A DNA stretch of 64,000 nucleotides from Stenotrophomonas rhizophila. Lineage in GTDB: Bacteria > Pseudomonadota > Gammaproteobacteria > Xanthomonadales > Xanthomonadaceae. The notes beneath the pieces are model-generated. The model made no database searches. It saw only the letters and a program-made list of their open reading frames with translations, and had not been told where the DNA came from. Shown piece after piece: positions 50,487-62,000 of this stretch. The first letter of the stretch is position 1. The number at the start of each line of letters is the position of its first letter. A program made the translations under genes and the position numbers. The DNA is taken from the NCBI RefSeq assembly GCF_020857975.1, contig NZ_JACWUO010000020.1:1-64000 (forward strand). The letters run 5' to 3'.

Positions 50487-51380
50487 CTACAACCAGGGCA
50501 GCATCCAGTGGTCCACCATCAGGAAGGCGAACAGCGCCATCAGGTAGACGATGGACCAGCCGAACATCTTCATCGAGAACAGCTCATCGGGTGGGTTCAA
50601 CATGCGCCAGGCGTACCAGAGGAACACCGCGTTGAGCACCACCGCCCCGCCCAGGTAGAACATCCCGCTCATGCCCACCAGCACCGGCAGGAGGCTCACG
50701 ATCGCCAGCACGATCGAATAGACCAGGATCGACTTGCGGGTGTACACCACGCCGTGGGTGACCGGCAGCATCGGGATGTCGGCCTTGGCGTAATCCTCGC
50801 GGCGGAAGATCGCCAGCGCCCAGAAATGCGGCGGGGTCCAGATGAAGATGATCAGCACCAGCAGCGAGGCGTACGCCCAGTCCGATGGGCCCTGCATACC
50901 GGTGATCGCCGCCCAGCCCAGCATCGGCGGGGTGGCGCCGGCCAGGCCGCCGATCACGATGTTCTGCGAGGTCGCGCGCTTGAGGTACACGGTGTAGATC
51001 ACCGCATAGCCGATCAGCGAGGCGAAGGTCAGCACCGCGGTGATAGTGTTGACCCAGACGATCAGGATGGTCATCGACAACGCGATCAGGATCCCGGCAA
51101 ACACCAGCACCTGCCACGGCTTGACCTTGCCTACCACCAGCGGGCGCCACGAGGTGCGCGCCATCTGCGCATCGATGCGCGCGTCCAGCAGCTGGTTGAT
51201 CGCCGCCGCCGCCGAGGCGGCCAGCCAGATGCCAAAGAAACCGAGCGCGCCGTCGATGGCCTGCTGCGCGGTAGGCATGCCCGGGATGGCCAGGAACATG
51301 CCCACCAATGCGGTGAACACGATCAGGGCCACGACCTTGGGCTTGGTCAGGTCCCAGTACTGACGATAGTTGTTGAACAT
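50487..51380 (-). CDS. ctaB: Protoheme IX farnesyltransferase
   Basis: This integral membrane UbiA-type prenyltransferase converts heme B to heme O for the aa3 oxidase. The 297-residue protein has the Asp-rich motif NQLLDARIDAQMART and second motif RREDYAKADIPMLP, with about eight helices. GAGG precedes the ATG at 51380. It starts 5 bp after ctaA, its partner enzyme, and ends the leftward oxidase cluster. Confidence 0.97.
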   Translation of the reverse strand: MFNNYRQYWDLTKPKVVALIVFTALVGMFLAIPGMPTAQQAIDGALGFFGIWLAASAAAAINQLLDARIDAQMARTSWRPLVVGKVKPWQVLVFAGILIALSMTILIVWVNTITAVLTFASLIGYAVIYTVYLKRATSQNIVIGGLAGATPPMLGWAAITGMQGPSDWAYASLLVLIIFIWTPPHFWALAIFRREDYAKADIPMLPVTHGVVYTRKSILVYSIVLAIVSLLPVLVGMSGMFYLGGAVVLNAVFLWYAWRMLNPPDELFSMKMFGWSIVYLMALFAFLMVDHWMLPWL

Positions 51381-51384
51381 GTCC

Positions 51385-52590
51385 TCAGCCCACCACGCCG
51401 GTGCCGTCGGCCACTGGCCGCAGATCGGCATCCGGCGCGCGCAGGCGCGCCAGCAGCGTGACCAGCACGAACAACAGCGCCACTGCCCCACCGCTGTGGG
51501 CCACGGCCACTTCCAGCGGCACCGCCAGCTTCACGTTGAGGATGCCCAGGGTGATCTGCGCCACCACCAGCAGGCCCAGCGCACTGGCCCAGCCGCGCAT
51601 GCTGGGCAGCTTGAACAGGCGCACCGACAGCCACAGCAGGTACACGGCGACCACGATCGCCATCATGCGGTGCGCCATCTGGATGGCAATGCGCGAGGCG
51701 CCATCGAGCACGCCGCCTTCGTAATCCACGCCGATACCGCGCCACAGGGTGAAGCCTTCCCTGAAGTCGTGCGGCGGCCACCACTGGCTGACGCAGCGCG
51801 GGAAGTTGTCCAGCGAGGCGCTGCCGCCGCCGCAGGCCAGCGCGGCATAGTTGGCGCTGACCCAGCCGCCCAGGGCGATCTGCAGCACCAGCACCGCCAC
51901 GCCGGCGCGGATCAGCCAGGCCAGCTTCGGCGCTTCGGCCAGGGTGATCGGCATGTGCGTGGCGCGCCACGCCATCCATACCAGCAGGCCGAACATCAGC
52001 ATGCCGCCGAGCAGATGGCCCATCACCACGATCGGCTTGAGCAGCAAGGTCACCGTCCACATGCCCAGCAAGGCCTGGAAGATCACCACCGCCAGGGTCA
52101 GCAGGGCAGCGCGCGCCAGGTCGATGTTGTTCCAGCGCAGCGCGGCGACCAGCAGGATCACCTCGCCGATGATCGCCAGGACGCTGGCCGGCACGTGCAT
52201 GCCCATCATGTACAACGGGATGCCGGTGGCCACCAGCACACAGGCGGCGACCACTGCGGTGCTGCCCCAGCGGCGGCGGCGGGTGGCCAGCAGGGCCAGG
52301 GTCAGGATTTCGATGCCGAGCGCGCCGGCCAGGAAACGGTGCACCTGCTCGCGCCACGCCTTGTGGGTTTCCAGTGGGCGAATCGCGGTCGCCTCATGGC
52401 CGACCACCTCGGCAGCGTGCTGCGGCCAGGTAACCCGGCCATAGCAGGTCGGCCAGTCCGGGCAGCTCAGGCCGGCATCGGACAGGCGCACGAACGAACC
52501 GAACATGATCGTACTGGCGGTCATGATCAGCGCAAACCACGCCAGACGGTGGAAATTGCGGTGCAGCGCCGGGCGTGCGGAGGGGCTCAT
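51385..52590 (-). CDS. ctaA: Heme A synthase (COX15/CtaA)
   Basis: This membrane enzyme oxidises the C8 methyl of heme O to make heme A. The 401-residue protein has the family elements GSFVRLSDAGLSCPDWPTCYG, histidines at the ends of helices (GHEATAIRPLETHKAWREQVHRF, VMGHLLGGML, MAHRMMA and VAHSGGA) and eight helices. It lies 11 bp downstream of the Sco-like gene and directly before ctaB. Confidence 0.97.
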   Translation of the reverse strand: MSPSARPALHRNFHRLAWFALIMTASTIMFGSFVRLSDAGLSCPDWPTCYGRVTWPQHAAEVVGHEATAIRPLETHKAWREQVHRFLAGALGIEILTLALLATRRRRWGSTAVVAACVLVATGIPLYMMGMHVPASVLAIIGEVILLVAALRWNNIDLARAALLTLAVVIFQALLGMWTVTLLLKPIVVMGHLLGGMLMFGLLVWMAWRATHMPITLAEAPKLAWLIRAGVAVLVLQIALGGWVSANYAALACGGGSASLDNFPRCVSQWWPPHDFREGFTLWRGIGVDYEGGVLDGASRIAIQMAHRMMAIVVAVYLLWLSVRLFKLPSMRGWASALGLLVVAQITLGILNVKLAVPLEVAVAHSGGAVALLFVLVTLLARLRAPDADLRPVADGTGVVG

Positions 52591-52601
52591 CTAAACGGAA
52601 C

Positions 52602-53177
52602 TCACTTCAGTTTCAGCAGCGTTGCCAGGTCTTTGCGCAGACCGGCCATATCGAATCCCGGCGCATAGCGCATGATCACGAAACCGTTGGGATCGATCAC
52701 ATACACCGGCGTTCCGGCGGCGTCATCCACAGCGGGCAAAGCGGCACGCAGGTCCGGTTGGGCGCGCAGCGCGCGCAGTGCGGGCATGCCCTGGACCTCG
52801 GCCGGCGGCGTGCCCAGCCACAGGATCTCGACATTATCGGCGTTATGCCCGAACAGCTGCCACACCTTGCCCAATCCCTGCGACAAAGTGACGCACTCGC
52901 GCGTACAACCCGGTGCCGGGGCCACCAGGATGCGCCACGTGCGCGCCTTGGGGTTCCATGCATACACTTGGCCATCGGCCAGGGTTGGCGGCTGCGTGCG
53001 CAGATCCAGCGGTGGTTGCAGCAACTGCCCGCTGTTGCGGTGCGCGGCCGGCTGCCAGCCGGAAAAACGCAGCACGCCAGCCAGCGCCATGGCGCCGAAG
53101 AACACGCCGAACAGGGCGATCAGGGTCCAGCGGCCGCGTGAACGCGACGGCAGCCGATCCGAAGAGGTGGCATTCAT
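52602..53177 (-). CDS. Membrane-anchored Sco-like/thioredoxin-fold oxidase assembly protein
   Basis: The 191-residue protein has one N-terminal membrane anchor (LIALFGVFFGAMALAGVLRF) and a periplasmic domain with a CxxxC motif in PGCTRECV and GTPVYVIDPNGFVIMRYAPG, like the thioredoxin-fold copper chaperones. The position between SURF1 and ctaA suggests cytochrome oxidase assembly. Overall similarity to Sco1 is low, and a key His is not clearly visible, so copper transfer is inference. Confidence 0.8.
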   Translation of the reverse strand: MNATSSDRLPSRSRGRWTLIALFGVFFGAMALAGVLRFSGWQPAAHRNSGQLLQPPLDLRTQPPTLADGQVYAWNPKARTWRILVAPAPGCTRECVTLSQGLGKVWQLFGHNADNVEILWLGTPPAEVQGMPALRALRAQPDLRAALPAVDDAAGTPVYVIDPNGFVIMRYAPGFDMAGLRKDLATLLKLK

Positions 53178-53204
53178 GGGCGGTATTTTCTCATGTTGGG
53201 CCGG

Positions 53205-53939
53205 TCAGCGCCGGGAAGTAACCACAGGGCGGCGGCGTGAACGCAGTTCCAGCACCAGCGCGACCACCAGCACGGTCAACGCCAGCCCGAACCATTGCAC
53301 CGCATAGCCCAGGTGGCGGCTGGGCGGCAGGGTGTTGGGCAGCAGGTCCAGATCGCGCGCATAGCCACCGGGCAGGGCCGGATCCAGCCGCAGCACGCGG
53401 CCGGGCAGGCTGCGCGGCGGCAGCGACAGCGTGCCGGCGAGCTGTTCGGGGTCCATCCGGCTGGCCAGCCAGAGCCCCGGCTGGGTGGTGGCCGACAACG
53501 CCGGCCCCAGTGCCAGGCCGGCCGCCGGCGGCGGCGCCAGCAGGCCGGCGATGCGGGCCGCGCCGGTGCGCGCGTGCAGCGCAGGCAAGGTGCGGTCGGC
53601 CGGCATCGGCAGCCAGCCCAGGTCGACCAGCACCAGCGCGCCGGCGTCGCTGCGGAACGGCTGGTAGAGCTTGATTCCGGCACGGCCGCCGCGGGTCTGG
53701 TTGTCCAGCGCGATGGTGCCGGGCAGGAACCGGCCGTGGTCGTCGACCCAGCGCAGGCGCGGCGGCACGGCCAGGGCCTGGTCCAGGCGCAGCGATTGCG
53801 CGCGCGCCGGCGCCTGCTGCGCCAGCAGCGCCTGTTTCTCATGCATGCGCTGCAGCTGCCAGCGGCCCAGCTGGCAGAACCCGGCGATCACCAGCAGCGC
53901 GGCCACCCAGCCGATCAGGCGCGTGTGCTTGCGCATCAT
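53205..53939 (-). CDS. SURF1-family cytochrome oxidase assembly protein
   Basis: The 244-residue protein has the SURF1 layout: an N-terminal helix (LIGWVAALLVIAGFCQLGRWQLQRM) with the family GRWQ-R motif, a periplasmic domain with DNQTRGGRAGIKLYQPF and VLVDLGWLP, and a C-terminal helix (GYAVQWFGLALTVLVVALVLEL). SURF1 helps insert heme a into subunit I. ATG at 53939 or 53936 are equally possible. It begins 57 bp from the opposite-strand small gene. Confidence 0.94.
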   Translation of the reverse strand: MMRKHTRLIGWVAALLVIAGFCQLGRWQLQRMHEKQALLAQQAPARAQSLRLDQALAVPPRLRWVDDHGRFLPGTIALDNQTRGGRAGIKLYQPFRSDAGALVLVDLGWLPMPADRTLPALHARTGAARIAGLLAPPPAAGLALGPALSATTQPGLWLASRMDPEQLAGTLSLPPRSLPGRVLRLDPALPGGYARDLDLLPNTLPPSRHLGYAVQWFGLALTVLVVALVLELRSRRRPVVTSRR

Positions 53940-53996
53940 GACAACGCCGGCAAAACGCGGTCAGATAGGCATACCCGCCCCGCCATCGAGCCGCGC

Positions 53997-54215
53997 ATGA
54001 ATGATTCGTTGAAGACCCTGCTGGTAATCGCGTTTCTGATCGTCATCGTCTGGAATCTGGGCGCCGGGCTGTACTACCTGCTGGTTGACCGCGGGCAGAC
54101 CAAGCGCACCGTCAATGCGCTCACCCGCCGCATCGCGGTGTCGGTGGCGCTGATCGTGCTGGTCGTGGTCGGCATCTACAGCGGCTGGATCAAACCGCAC
54201 GGCATCGGCGGCTGA
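53997..54215 (+). CDS. Twin-transmembrane protein (DUF2909)
   Basis: The 72-residue protein has two helices (LLVIAFLIVIVWNLGAGLYYLLV and VSVALIVLVVVGIYSGWI) joined by a basic loop DRGQTKRTVNALTRRI. It matches DUF2909, a family regularly found within cytochrome oxidase clusters. It is on the plus strand, opposite to all neighbouring oxidase genes, between ctaE and SURF1. Its role is unknown; context suggests an assembly or stability factor. Confidence 0.9.
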   Translation: MNDSLKTLLVIAFLIVIVWNLGAGLYYLLVDRGQTKRTVNALTRRIAVSVALIVLVVVGIYSGWIKPHGIGG

Positions 54216-54265
54216 AGCAGCGTGGCCAGGAGCCGCACCATCGACGGTGCGGCCCGGTCCCGACG

Positions 54266-55141
54266 CTACAGCACGTAGACGAACAGGAACAGCATCAGCC
54301 ACACCACATCGACGAAGTGCCAGTACCACGCGGCCGCTTCGAAGCCGAAGTGGTTGTCGCGGGTGAAGTGGCCCTTGGCCGAGCGCAGCCACATCACCAG
54401 CAGCATGATCGTGCCCAGCAGCACGTGCGCGCCGTGGAAGCCGGTGAGCATGAAGAACGTCGAGCCGTAGATGCCCGAGCCCATGGTGAGGTTGAGTTCC
54501 TTGTAGGCGTGGATGTACTCCTCGGCCTGCAGGATCAGGAAGCCGATGCCCAGCAGCACGGTCAGGCCCAGCCACACCAGCAGCTGGCGGCGGTGGCCGG
54601 CCTTGAGCGCATGGTGGGCGATGGTCAGGGTCACCCCCGAGGTCAGCAGGATCAGGGTGTTGATCAGCGGCAGGCCCCAGGCCGGGATGGTCTGGAAGTG
54701 CCCACCGATCGCGCCCGGGCCGTTGGTCGGCCACGCCGCCGAATAGCCGCTCCACAGCAGTTCATTGGTCATCACCCGGTCGCCCTCGCCGCCCAGCCAC
54801 GGCAGGCCCAGGTTGCGGGTGTAGAACAGCGCGCCGAAGAACGCACCGAAGAACATCACCTCGGAGAAGATGAACCACACCATGCCCATCCGGAACGAAC
54901 CGTCGACCTGGTGGTTGTAATGGCCGGCCTGCGATTCGCGCACCACGTCGCTGAACCACCAGAACAGGGTCAGCACCAGCATCGCGATGCCGGCATAGAA
55001 GGTCCACTTGCCCCAACCGGAATCGTTGAGCCAACTGGCCACGCCGACCATGGTCACCATCATCGCAATGGAACCGATGAACGGCCATTTGCTGTGCGTG
55101 GGCACGAAGTACACATTGGCATCGGGGCTTTGCTGGGCCAT
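54266..55141 (-). CDS. ctaE: Cytochrome c oxidase subunit III
   Basis: The 291-residue subunit III has the seven-helix layout of aa3 oxidases: FSEVMFFGAFFGALFYTRN, an AEEYIHAYKELNLTMGSGIYGSTFFMLTGFHGAHVLLG segment and a C-terminal WHFVDVVWLMLFLFVYVL. It stabilises subunit I in the inner membrane. It starts 21 bp after ctaG in the leftward operon and is followed by the convergently oriented DUF2909 gene. Confidence 0.97.
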   Translation of the reverse strand: MAQQSPDANVYFVPTHSKWPFIGSIAMMVTMVGVASWLNDSGWGKWTFYAGIAMLVLTLFWWFSDVVRESQAGHYNHQVDGSFRMGMVWFIFSEVMFFGAFFGALFYTRNLGLPWLGGEGDRVMTNELLWSGYSAAWPTNGPGAIGGHFQTIPAWGLPLINTLILLTSGVTLTIAHHALKAGHRRQLLVWLGLTVLLGIGFLILQAEEYIHAYKELNLTMGSGIYGSTFFMLTGFHGAHVLLGTIMLLVMWLRSAKGHFTRDNHFGFEAAAWYWHFVDVVWLMLFLFVYVL

Positions 55142-55162
55142 GGTCTTGGGATCCGGTGCGTA

Positions 55163-55756
55163 TCAGGGGGCGGCGTGTGCGCCGGCCGGTACCGCCGCGG
55201 CGGCAGGCAACTGCGCCGACAGCGCGTCGTTCTTGTAGAAGGTGTAGGACAGGGTGATGGTCTTGATGTTGGCCGGCAGGTCCGGGTCGACGATGAAGCG
55301 CACCGGCATGTCGCGCTTCTCGCCGGCCTGCAGGGTCTGGGCGGTGAAGCAGAAGCACTCGGTCTTGCTGAAGTATCCCGATGCCTTGGCCGGGGCCACC
55401 GACGGCACCGCGCTGCCGACCAGGGCACGGTCGCTGTCGTTGCGCGCGTAGTACAGCGCCTCGTTGAGCTCGCCGGGCACCACGTCCATGGTCAGCTGCT
55501 CGGGGTGGAAGGCCCATGGCAGCTTGGAATTGACCCCGCCATCGAACTCCACCCGCACGGTGCGCTTGCCGTTGCCGACCGCGCCGGTTGCGGCCGCGCC
55601 CGGGCCGCGCTCCAGGCGCACGCCGAACACCTTCTCGCAGGCGATCCGGTACAGCGGCACCAGCGAGAAGGTCAGCACGAACACCGCCACCGCCACCCCG
55701 ATCAGGCGCGGCAGGCCCGCGTTGCGGGCGGCACCGGTGGGACGTGCCTGGCTCAT
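55163..55756 (-). CDS. ctaG: Cytochrome c oxidase assembly protein CtaG (Cox11)
   Basis: CtaG carries copper to the CuB site of subunit I. The 197-residue protein has one N-terminal helix (LIGVAVAVFVLTFSLVPLYRIAC) with a conserved Cys and the copper-binding CFCF in KTECFCFTAQTL, then MPVRFIVDPDLP and LSYTFY. The ATG at 55756 overlaps the stop of the 44-residue gene (ATGA). It belongs to the leftward oxidase operon. Confidence 0.96.
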   Translation of the reverse strand: MSQARPTGAARNAGLPRLIGVAVAVFVLTFSLVPLYRIACEKVFGVRLERGPGAAATGAVGNGKRTVRVEFDGGVNSKLPWAFHPEQLTMDVVPGELNEALYYARNDSDRALVGSAVPSVAPAKASGYFSKTECFCFTAQTLQAGEKRDMPVRFIVDPDLPANIKTITLSYTFYKNDALSAQLPAAAAVPAGAHAAP

Positions 55757-55887
55757 CGCCCGATCACCCCGCTGAGGATGAAACCGGCATAGACGGCCAG
55801 CGCCACCAGCCCCACCTTCCACGCGGTGCGGTGGGCGCGGCGGCGCTGCAGGGCCTGGGTGTCGGGCGTGTGCGCGGGAGAATTCAT
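55753..55887 (-). CDS. Cytochrome oxidase small assembly protein
   Basis: This 44-residue protein has a basic N-terminal part (QALQRRRAHRTAW) and one membrane helix (VGLVALAVYAGFILSGVIG). Small single-helix proteins of this kind are commonly found between ctaD and ctaG. It lies 7 bp after ctaD and overlaps ctaG by 4 nt, so co-translation is likely. It is easily missed because of its length. Confidence 0.82.
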   Translation of the reverse strand: MNSPAHTPDTQALQRRRAHRTAWKVGLVALAVYAGFILSGVIGR

Positions 55888-55894
55888 GCCGGCC

Positions 55895-57505
<1,611 letters not shown>

Positions 57506-57569
57506 CGCAACTACACCTCACTGGATCCGGTGGAACCCGCACCCGCCGGCTGGCGGACGCGGCTCGATT

Positions 57570-58508
57570 TCAGGCGTTGCCGTCTGCTGCGGCCGGTGCG
57601 GCCGGCGCCACCGGTTCGGTGGCCGGCGCGGGCGCGGCAGGCGCCGTTGCCGGTGCCGCAGCCGGAGCAGGCTCGGGTGCGGGCGCCGGCTTGCGCGAGG
57701 CCAGCCATTTCTGGAAGTCCTCCTTGGACACCGCCTCGACCACGATCGGCATGAACCCGTGGTCCTTGCCGCACAGTTCGGCGCACTGGCCGCGGTAGAC
57801 GCCGGGCGTTTCGATGTTGGTCCAGGCCTCATTGATGAAGCCGGGAATGGCATCCTGCTTCCAGCCCAGCGCCGGTACCCACCAGGCATGGATCACATCG
57901 TCGGAGGTGATCACAAAGCGCACCTTGGTATCCACCGGCAGCACCAGGCGGTTGTCCACTTCCAGCAGGTAGTGCGGGTGCGATGCCAGCGTGGGCACCT
58001 TGCCGCTCTGCCGCACCCGGTCCGACTCACGGTCCAGGCGGCTGGTGAAGGTGACGTCCTGCCCCAGGTACTCGTACTTCCACATCCACTGGTAGCCGGT
58101 GACCTTGACGGTCATTTCCGAATCGCGGGTGTCGTAGAACTTGATCAGGTTGGCCGTGGCCGGCCACGCCATCACCACCAGGATGATCACCGGGATCACC
58201 GTCCAGATGATTTCGGCCTTGGTGTTGTGGCTGAAGGTGGCGGCCACCGCGCCCTTGGACTTGCGGAACTTGAAGATGGCGTAGAACAGCGCGCCGAACA
58301 CCAGCACCCCGATCACCGTGCACACCCACAGCGAGAACATGTTGGATTCCCAGGCCAACCGCGCGCTCTGGGTGACCCCCTTGCCCATGTTCAACTGCCA
58401 GGGTTTGGGGTCGGCCGCCTGGGCCCACGCCATGGCCGGCGCCAGCAGCGCCACCCCACTCATTACCGTCTTGCCGAACGTGCTGCCCCACTTTCTGCGT
58501 TGCTTCAT
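57570..58508 (-). CDS. ctaC: Cytochrome c oxidase subunit II with Ala/Pro-rich tail
   Basis: Subunit II accepts electrons from cytochrome c at the CuA centre. The 312-residue protein has a signal peptide, two membrane helices, and the periplasmic cupredoxin domain with the CuA motif GQCAELCGKDHGFMPI and an upstream ligand His in VIHAWWVPALG. After residue 265 comes an unusual low-complexity Ala/Pro/Glu tail of about 45 residues, with no c-type heme motif. It is the first gene of the oxidase operon. Confidence 0.98.
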   Translation of the reverse strand: MKQRRKWGSTFGKTVMSGVALLAPAMAWAQAADPKPWQLNMGKGVTQSARLAWESNMFSLWVCTVIGVLVFGALFYAIFKFRKSKGAVAATFSHNTKAEIIWTVIPVIILVVMAWPATANLIKFYDTRDSEMTVKVTGYQWMWKYEYLGQDVTFTSRLDRESDRVRQSGKVPTLASHPHYLLEVDNRLVLPVDTKVRFVITSDDVIHAWWVPALGWKQDAIPGFINEAWTNIETPGVYRGQCAELCGKDHGFMPIVVEAVSKEDFQKWLASRKPAPAPEPAPAAAPATAPAAPAPATEPVAPAAPAAADGNA

Positions 58509-59012
58509 TGCCTAGACCCTTAGCGTCGTCGGTTGCAGCCATCGCTGGCCACGAGCAAGCCCTCTGGTTTTCCGGGCCGATGCCTGGCCCGGGCGGTCCT
58601 TCTCGTCACCGACGCAACGCCTTCCCCCATTCAGGGCGACGGCGCGTGCCGGTCACTACCCGGCGGCGGGGATGACCTCGCGCTCCGGGACCTTCAAACA
58701 CAGCAAACAACTGAACAGACAGCGGTGACAACGAGCGCCGTGGGGGACGCCATTCCTGTCGCAGGAAACGTCTCGATGGTAGCCCTGCTTTCCAGCAGCT
58801 AGCAAGGGTCCATTCACACTGGGCCCGATGCTGCAATACAGCATCGGCACCGGCGGCACTTTTGCCGAATTCAGCACACTTATTGTGCCCGCGGCCGTCT
58901 GGCGCAATCCCGCTGTATGAAAGGCTATGGACGGGATGGGTTGGGTTTCCGGAATCGCTTTACGCGCCCGAAAAGCGATTAAAATGGTCAAGTTCTCCAC
59001 GAGCCAACCGGC
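58509..59012. other. 504-bp gap between ctaC and putA with several palindromes
   Basis: No gene is seen. It holds CCGATGCTG/CAGCATCGG (58825-58847, 5-nt loop), GCACA/TGTGC around CTTAT (58874-58888), and an inverted repeat close to putA (listed separately). The long distance from ctaC suggests a substantial leader or a separate small transcript. Confidence 0.6.
58953..58985 (+). promoter_or_regulatory. Inverted repeat in the putA promoter region
   Basis: AATCGCTTT (58953-58961) and AAAGCGATT (58972-58980) are exact inverted repeats 10 bp apart, just before TAAAAT (58980-58985) and 33 bp before the putA start. It is a candidate operator; TTTACG (58959-58964) is a possible but poorly spaced -35. 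Confidence 0.55.
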
Positions 59013-62000
59013 ATGACCGCACCCTCCGCCCCGATTTCCAGCCCGGCCCCGTCCGGCGCCCCCCGCCCGCCGCTGCTGTCGCCCGAGCTGCCGACGCCGC
59101 CTCCTGCATTGCGCCAGGCGATCACCGACGCCTGGATGAAGGACGAGGCCAGCCACGTGCGCGAACTGCTCGAGCAGGCCCGCCTGCCGGCCGCCGAACA
59201 GGCACAGGTGCAGGCCACCGCCGCCGACCTGGTCAAGCGCGTGCGCGTGCGTGCCCAGGACCAGGGCGCGATCGAAGCCTTCATGCGCCAGTACGACCTG
59301 GGCAGCGAGGAAGGCGTGCTGCTGATGTGCGTGGCCGAAGCGCTGCTGCGCATTCCCGACCAGGACACCGCCGACAAGCTGATCCGCGACAAGCTCGGCG
59401 ATGCGGACTGGAAGAAGCACATGGGCGGCAGCGATTCGGTGCTGGTCAACGCCTCCACCTGGGGCCTGATGCTGACCGGCCGCCTGGTGCAGATCAACGA
59501 TGCCACCCGTGCCGACGTGCCCGGCGCCTTCAAGCGCCTGATCGGCCGCGTCGGCGAGCCGGTGATCCGCCTGGCCGTGCGCCAGGCGATGAAGATCATG
59601 GGCCATCAGTTCGTCATGGGCCGCAGCATCGACGAAGCCCTGTCGCGCTCGCACAAGGGCGACAACGCCAACTACCGCTATTCGTTCGACATGCTCGGCG
59701 AAGGCGCGCTGACCATGAAGGATGCCAAGCGCTACCTGGAAGACTACCGCCGCGCCATCCACGCCATCGGCGGCGACCACAAGGCACGTGGCGGGCGTGC
59801 CGATGGCGACGTCAATGCGGCGCCGGGCATCTCGATCAAGCTGTCGGCGCTGTATCCGCGCTACGAGCACGCCAAGCGCGCACGCGTGATGGCCGACCTG
59901 GTCCCGGGCGTGCTGGAACTGGCCCGGCTGGCCAAGTCCTACGGCATCGGCTGCACCGTCGACGCAGAGGAAACCGACCGCCTGGAACTGTCGCTGGACA
60001 TCATCGAAGCGGTGGTCAGCGATGCCTCGCTGGCCGGTTGGGAAGGCTTCGGCGTGGTCGTGCAGGCCTACCAGAAGCGCACCCCGTACACGATCGACTA
60101 CCTGGCCGACCTGGCCCGCCGGATCGGTCGCAGGCTGCAGGTGCGGCTGGTCAAGGGCGCCTACTGGGACGCGGAGATCAAGCGCGCGCAGATCGACGGG
60201 CTACCGGCCTACCCGGTGTTCACCCGCAAGCAGAACACCGACGTGTCCTACCTGGCGTGCACCAAGCGGCTGTTCTCGCATGCCGACGCGCTGTACCCGA
60301 TGTTCGCCACCCACAACGCGCACACCATCGCTGCGGTGCAGGCGATCGCCAAGGGTGGACAGTACGAGCACCAGAAGCTGCACGGCATGGGCGATGATCT
60401 GTACGCCGAAGTGGTGCCGGCCGATCGGTTGAACGTGCCGTGCCGGGTGTACGCACCGGTGGGTTCGCATGAAGACCTGTTGCCCTACCTGGTGCGCCGC
60501 CTGCTCGAGAACGGCGCCAATTCCAGCTTCGTCAACCGCATCACCGACGACGCGGTGGCCATCGACGACCTGATCCGCGATCCGGTCGAGGCGGTGTCCT
60601 CGTTCGCGTCCATTCCCCACCCGAAAATCCCGCTGCCGGTCGACCTGCTGCGCAGCCAGAACCATGACAGGAAGAACTCCATGGGCGTCAACCTTGCCAA
60701 CGACAACGACCTGCGCGCCCTGGCCGAGCAGCTCAACGCCGCCGTGAAGCCCTGGCACGCCGCGCCGCTGGTGCCCGGCGCCAGCCCGACCGGCGCACTG
60801 TTGAACGTGACCAACCCGGCCGACAACCGCCAGGTGGTGGGCCAGTGGCAGCCGGCCGACAGCGCGACGGTGGAAAAGGCGCTGGCCAATGCCGTGGCCG
60901 CGCAGCCGGCCTGGAACCGCACCCCGGCCGCAAGCCGCGCGGCGATCCTGGAACACGCCGCCGACCAGCTCGAAGCACGCCTGCCCGAGTTCATGGCGCT
61001 GTGCGTCAAGGAAGCCGGCAAGAGCCTGCCCGACGGCATCGCCGAAGTGCGCGAAGCGGTGGATTTCCTGCGTTACTACGCCAAGCAGGCGCGCGAGCAG
61101 TTCGGCCATGCCGAGAAGCTGCCCAGCCCGACCGGTGAATCCAACGAACTGCAGCTGCACGGCCGTGGCGTGTTCGTCTGCATCAGCCCGTGGAACTTCC
61201 CGCTGGCGATCTTCCTGGGCCAGGTCAGTGCCGCACTGGCGGCCGGCAACAGCGTGATCGCCAAGCCGGCCGAACAGACCAACCTGATCGGCTACTACGC
61301 GGTGAAGCTGCTGCTCGACGCCGGCGTGCCCGACGGCGTGCTGCAGTTCCTGCCCGGCGACGGCGCCACCGTCGGTGCCGCGCTCACCGCCGACCCGCGC
61401 GTGGCCGGCGTGGCCTTCACCGGCTCGACCGACACCGCCCGCGCGATCAACCGTGCAATGGCCGCACGCGATGCCGCCATCGGCGTGCTGATCGCCGAAA
61501 CCGGCGGCCAGAACGCCTTCATCGCCGATTCCTCGGCACTGCCCGAGCAGCTGGTCAAGGACGCGATCGGTTCGGCCTTCACCTCCGCCGGCCAGCGTTG
61601 CTCGGCCGCGCGCGTGCTGTTCGTGCAGGACGACATCGCCGACAAGGTGATGACCATGCTGGCCGGCGCGATGGCCGAGCTGAAGGTCGGCGACCCGGGC
61701 CTGCTGTCCACCGACGTGGGCCCGGTGATCGATGCCGACGCCCTGCAGATCCTGCAGGACCACGCCGTGCGCATGGAGAAGGAAGCCCGCCTGATCGCCG
61801 CCGCCGAACTAAGCGAAGCGGCCGCGCATGGCTGTTTCTTCGCCCCGCGCGCCTATGAGCTCAAGGGCTTGGAGCAGCTGCACAAGGAAGTCTTCGGTCC
61901 GGTGCTGCACGTGATCCGCTGGAAGGGCGACCAACTCGATGCGGTGATCGACCAGATCAACGCCACCGGCTACGGCCTGACCCTGGGCGTGCATTCGCGC

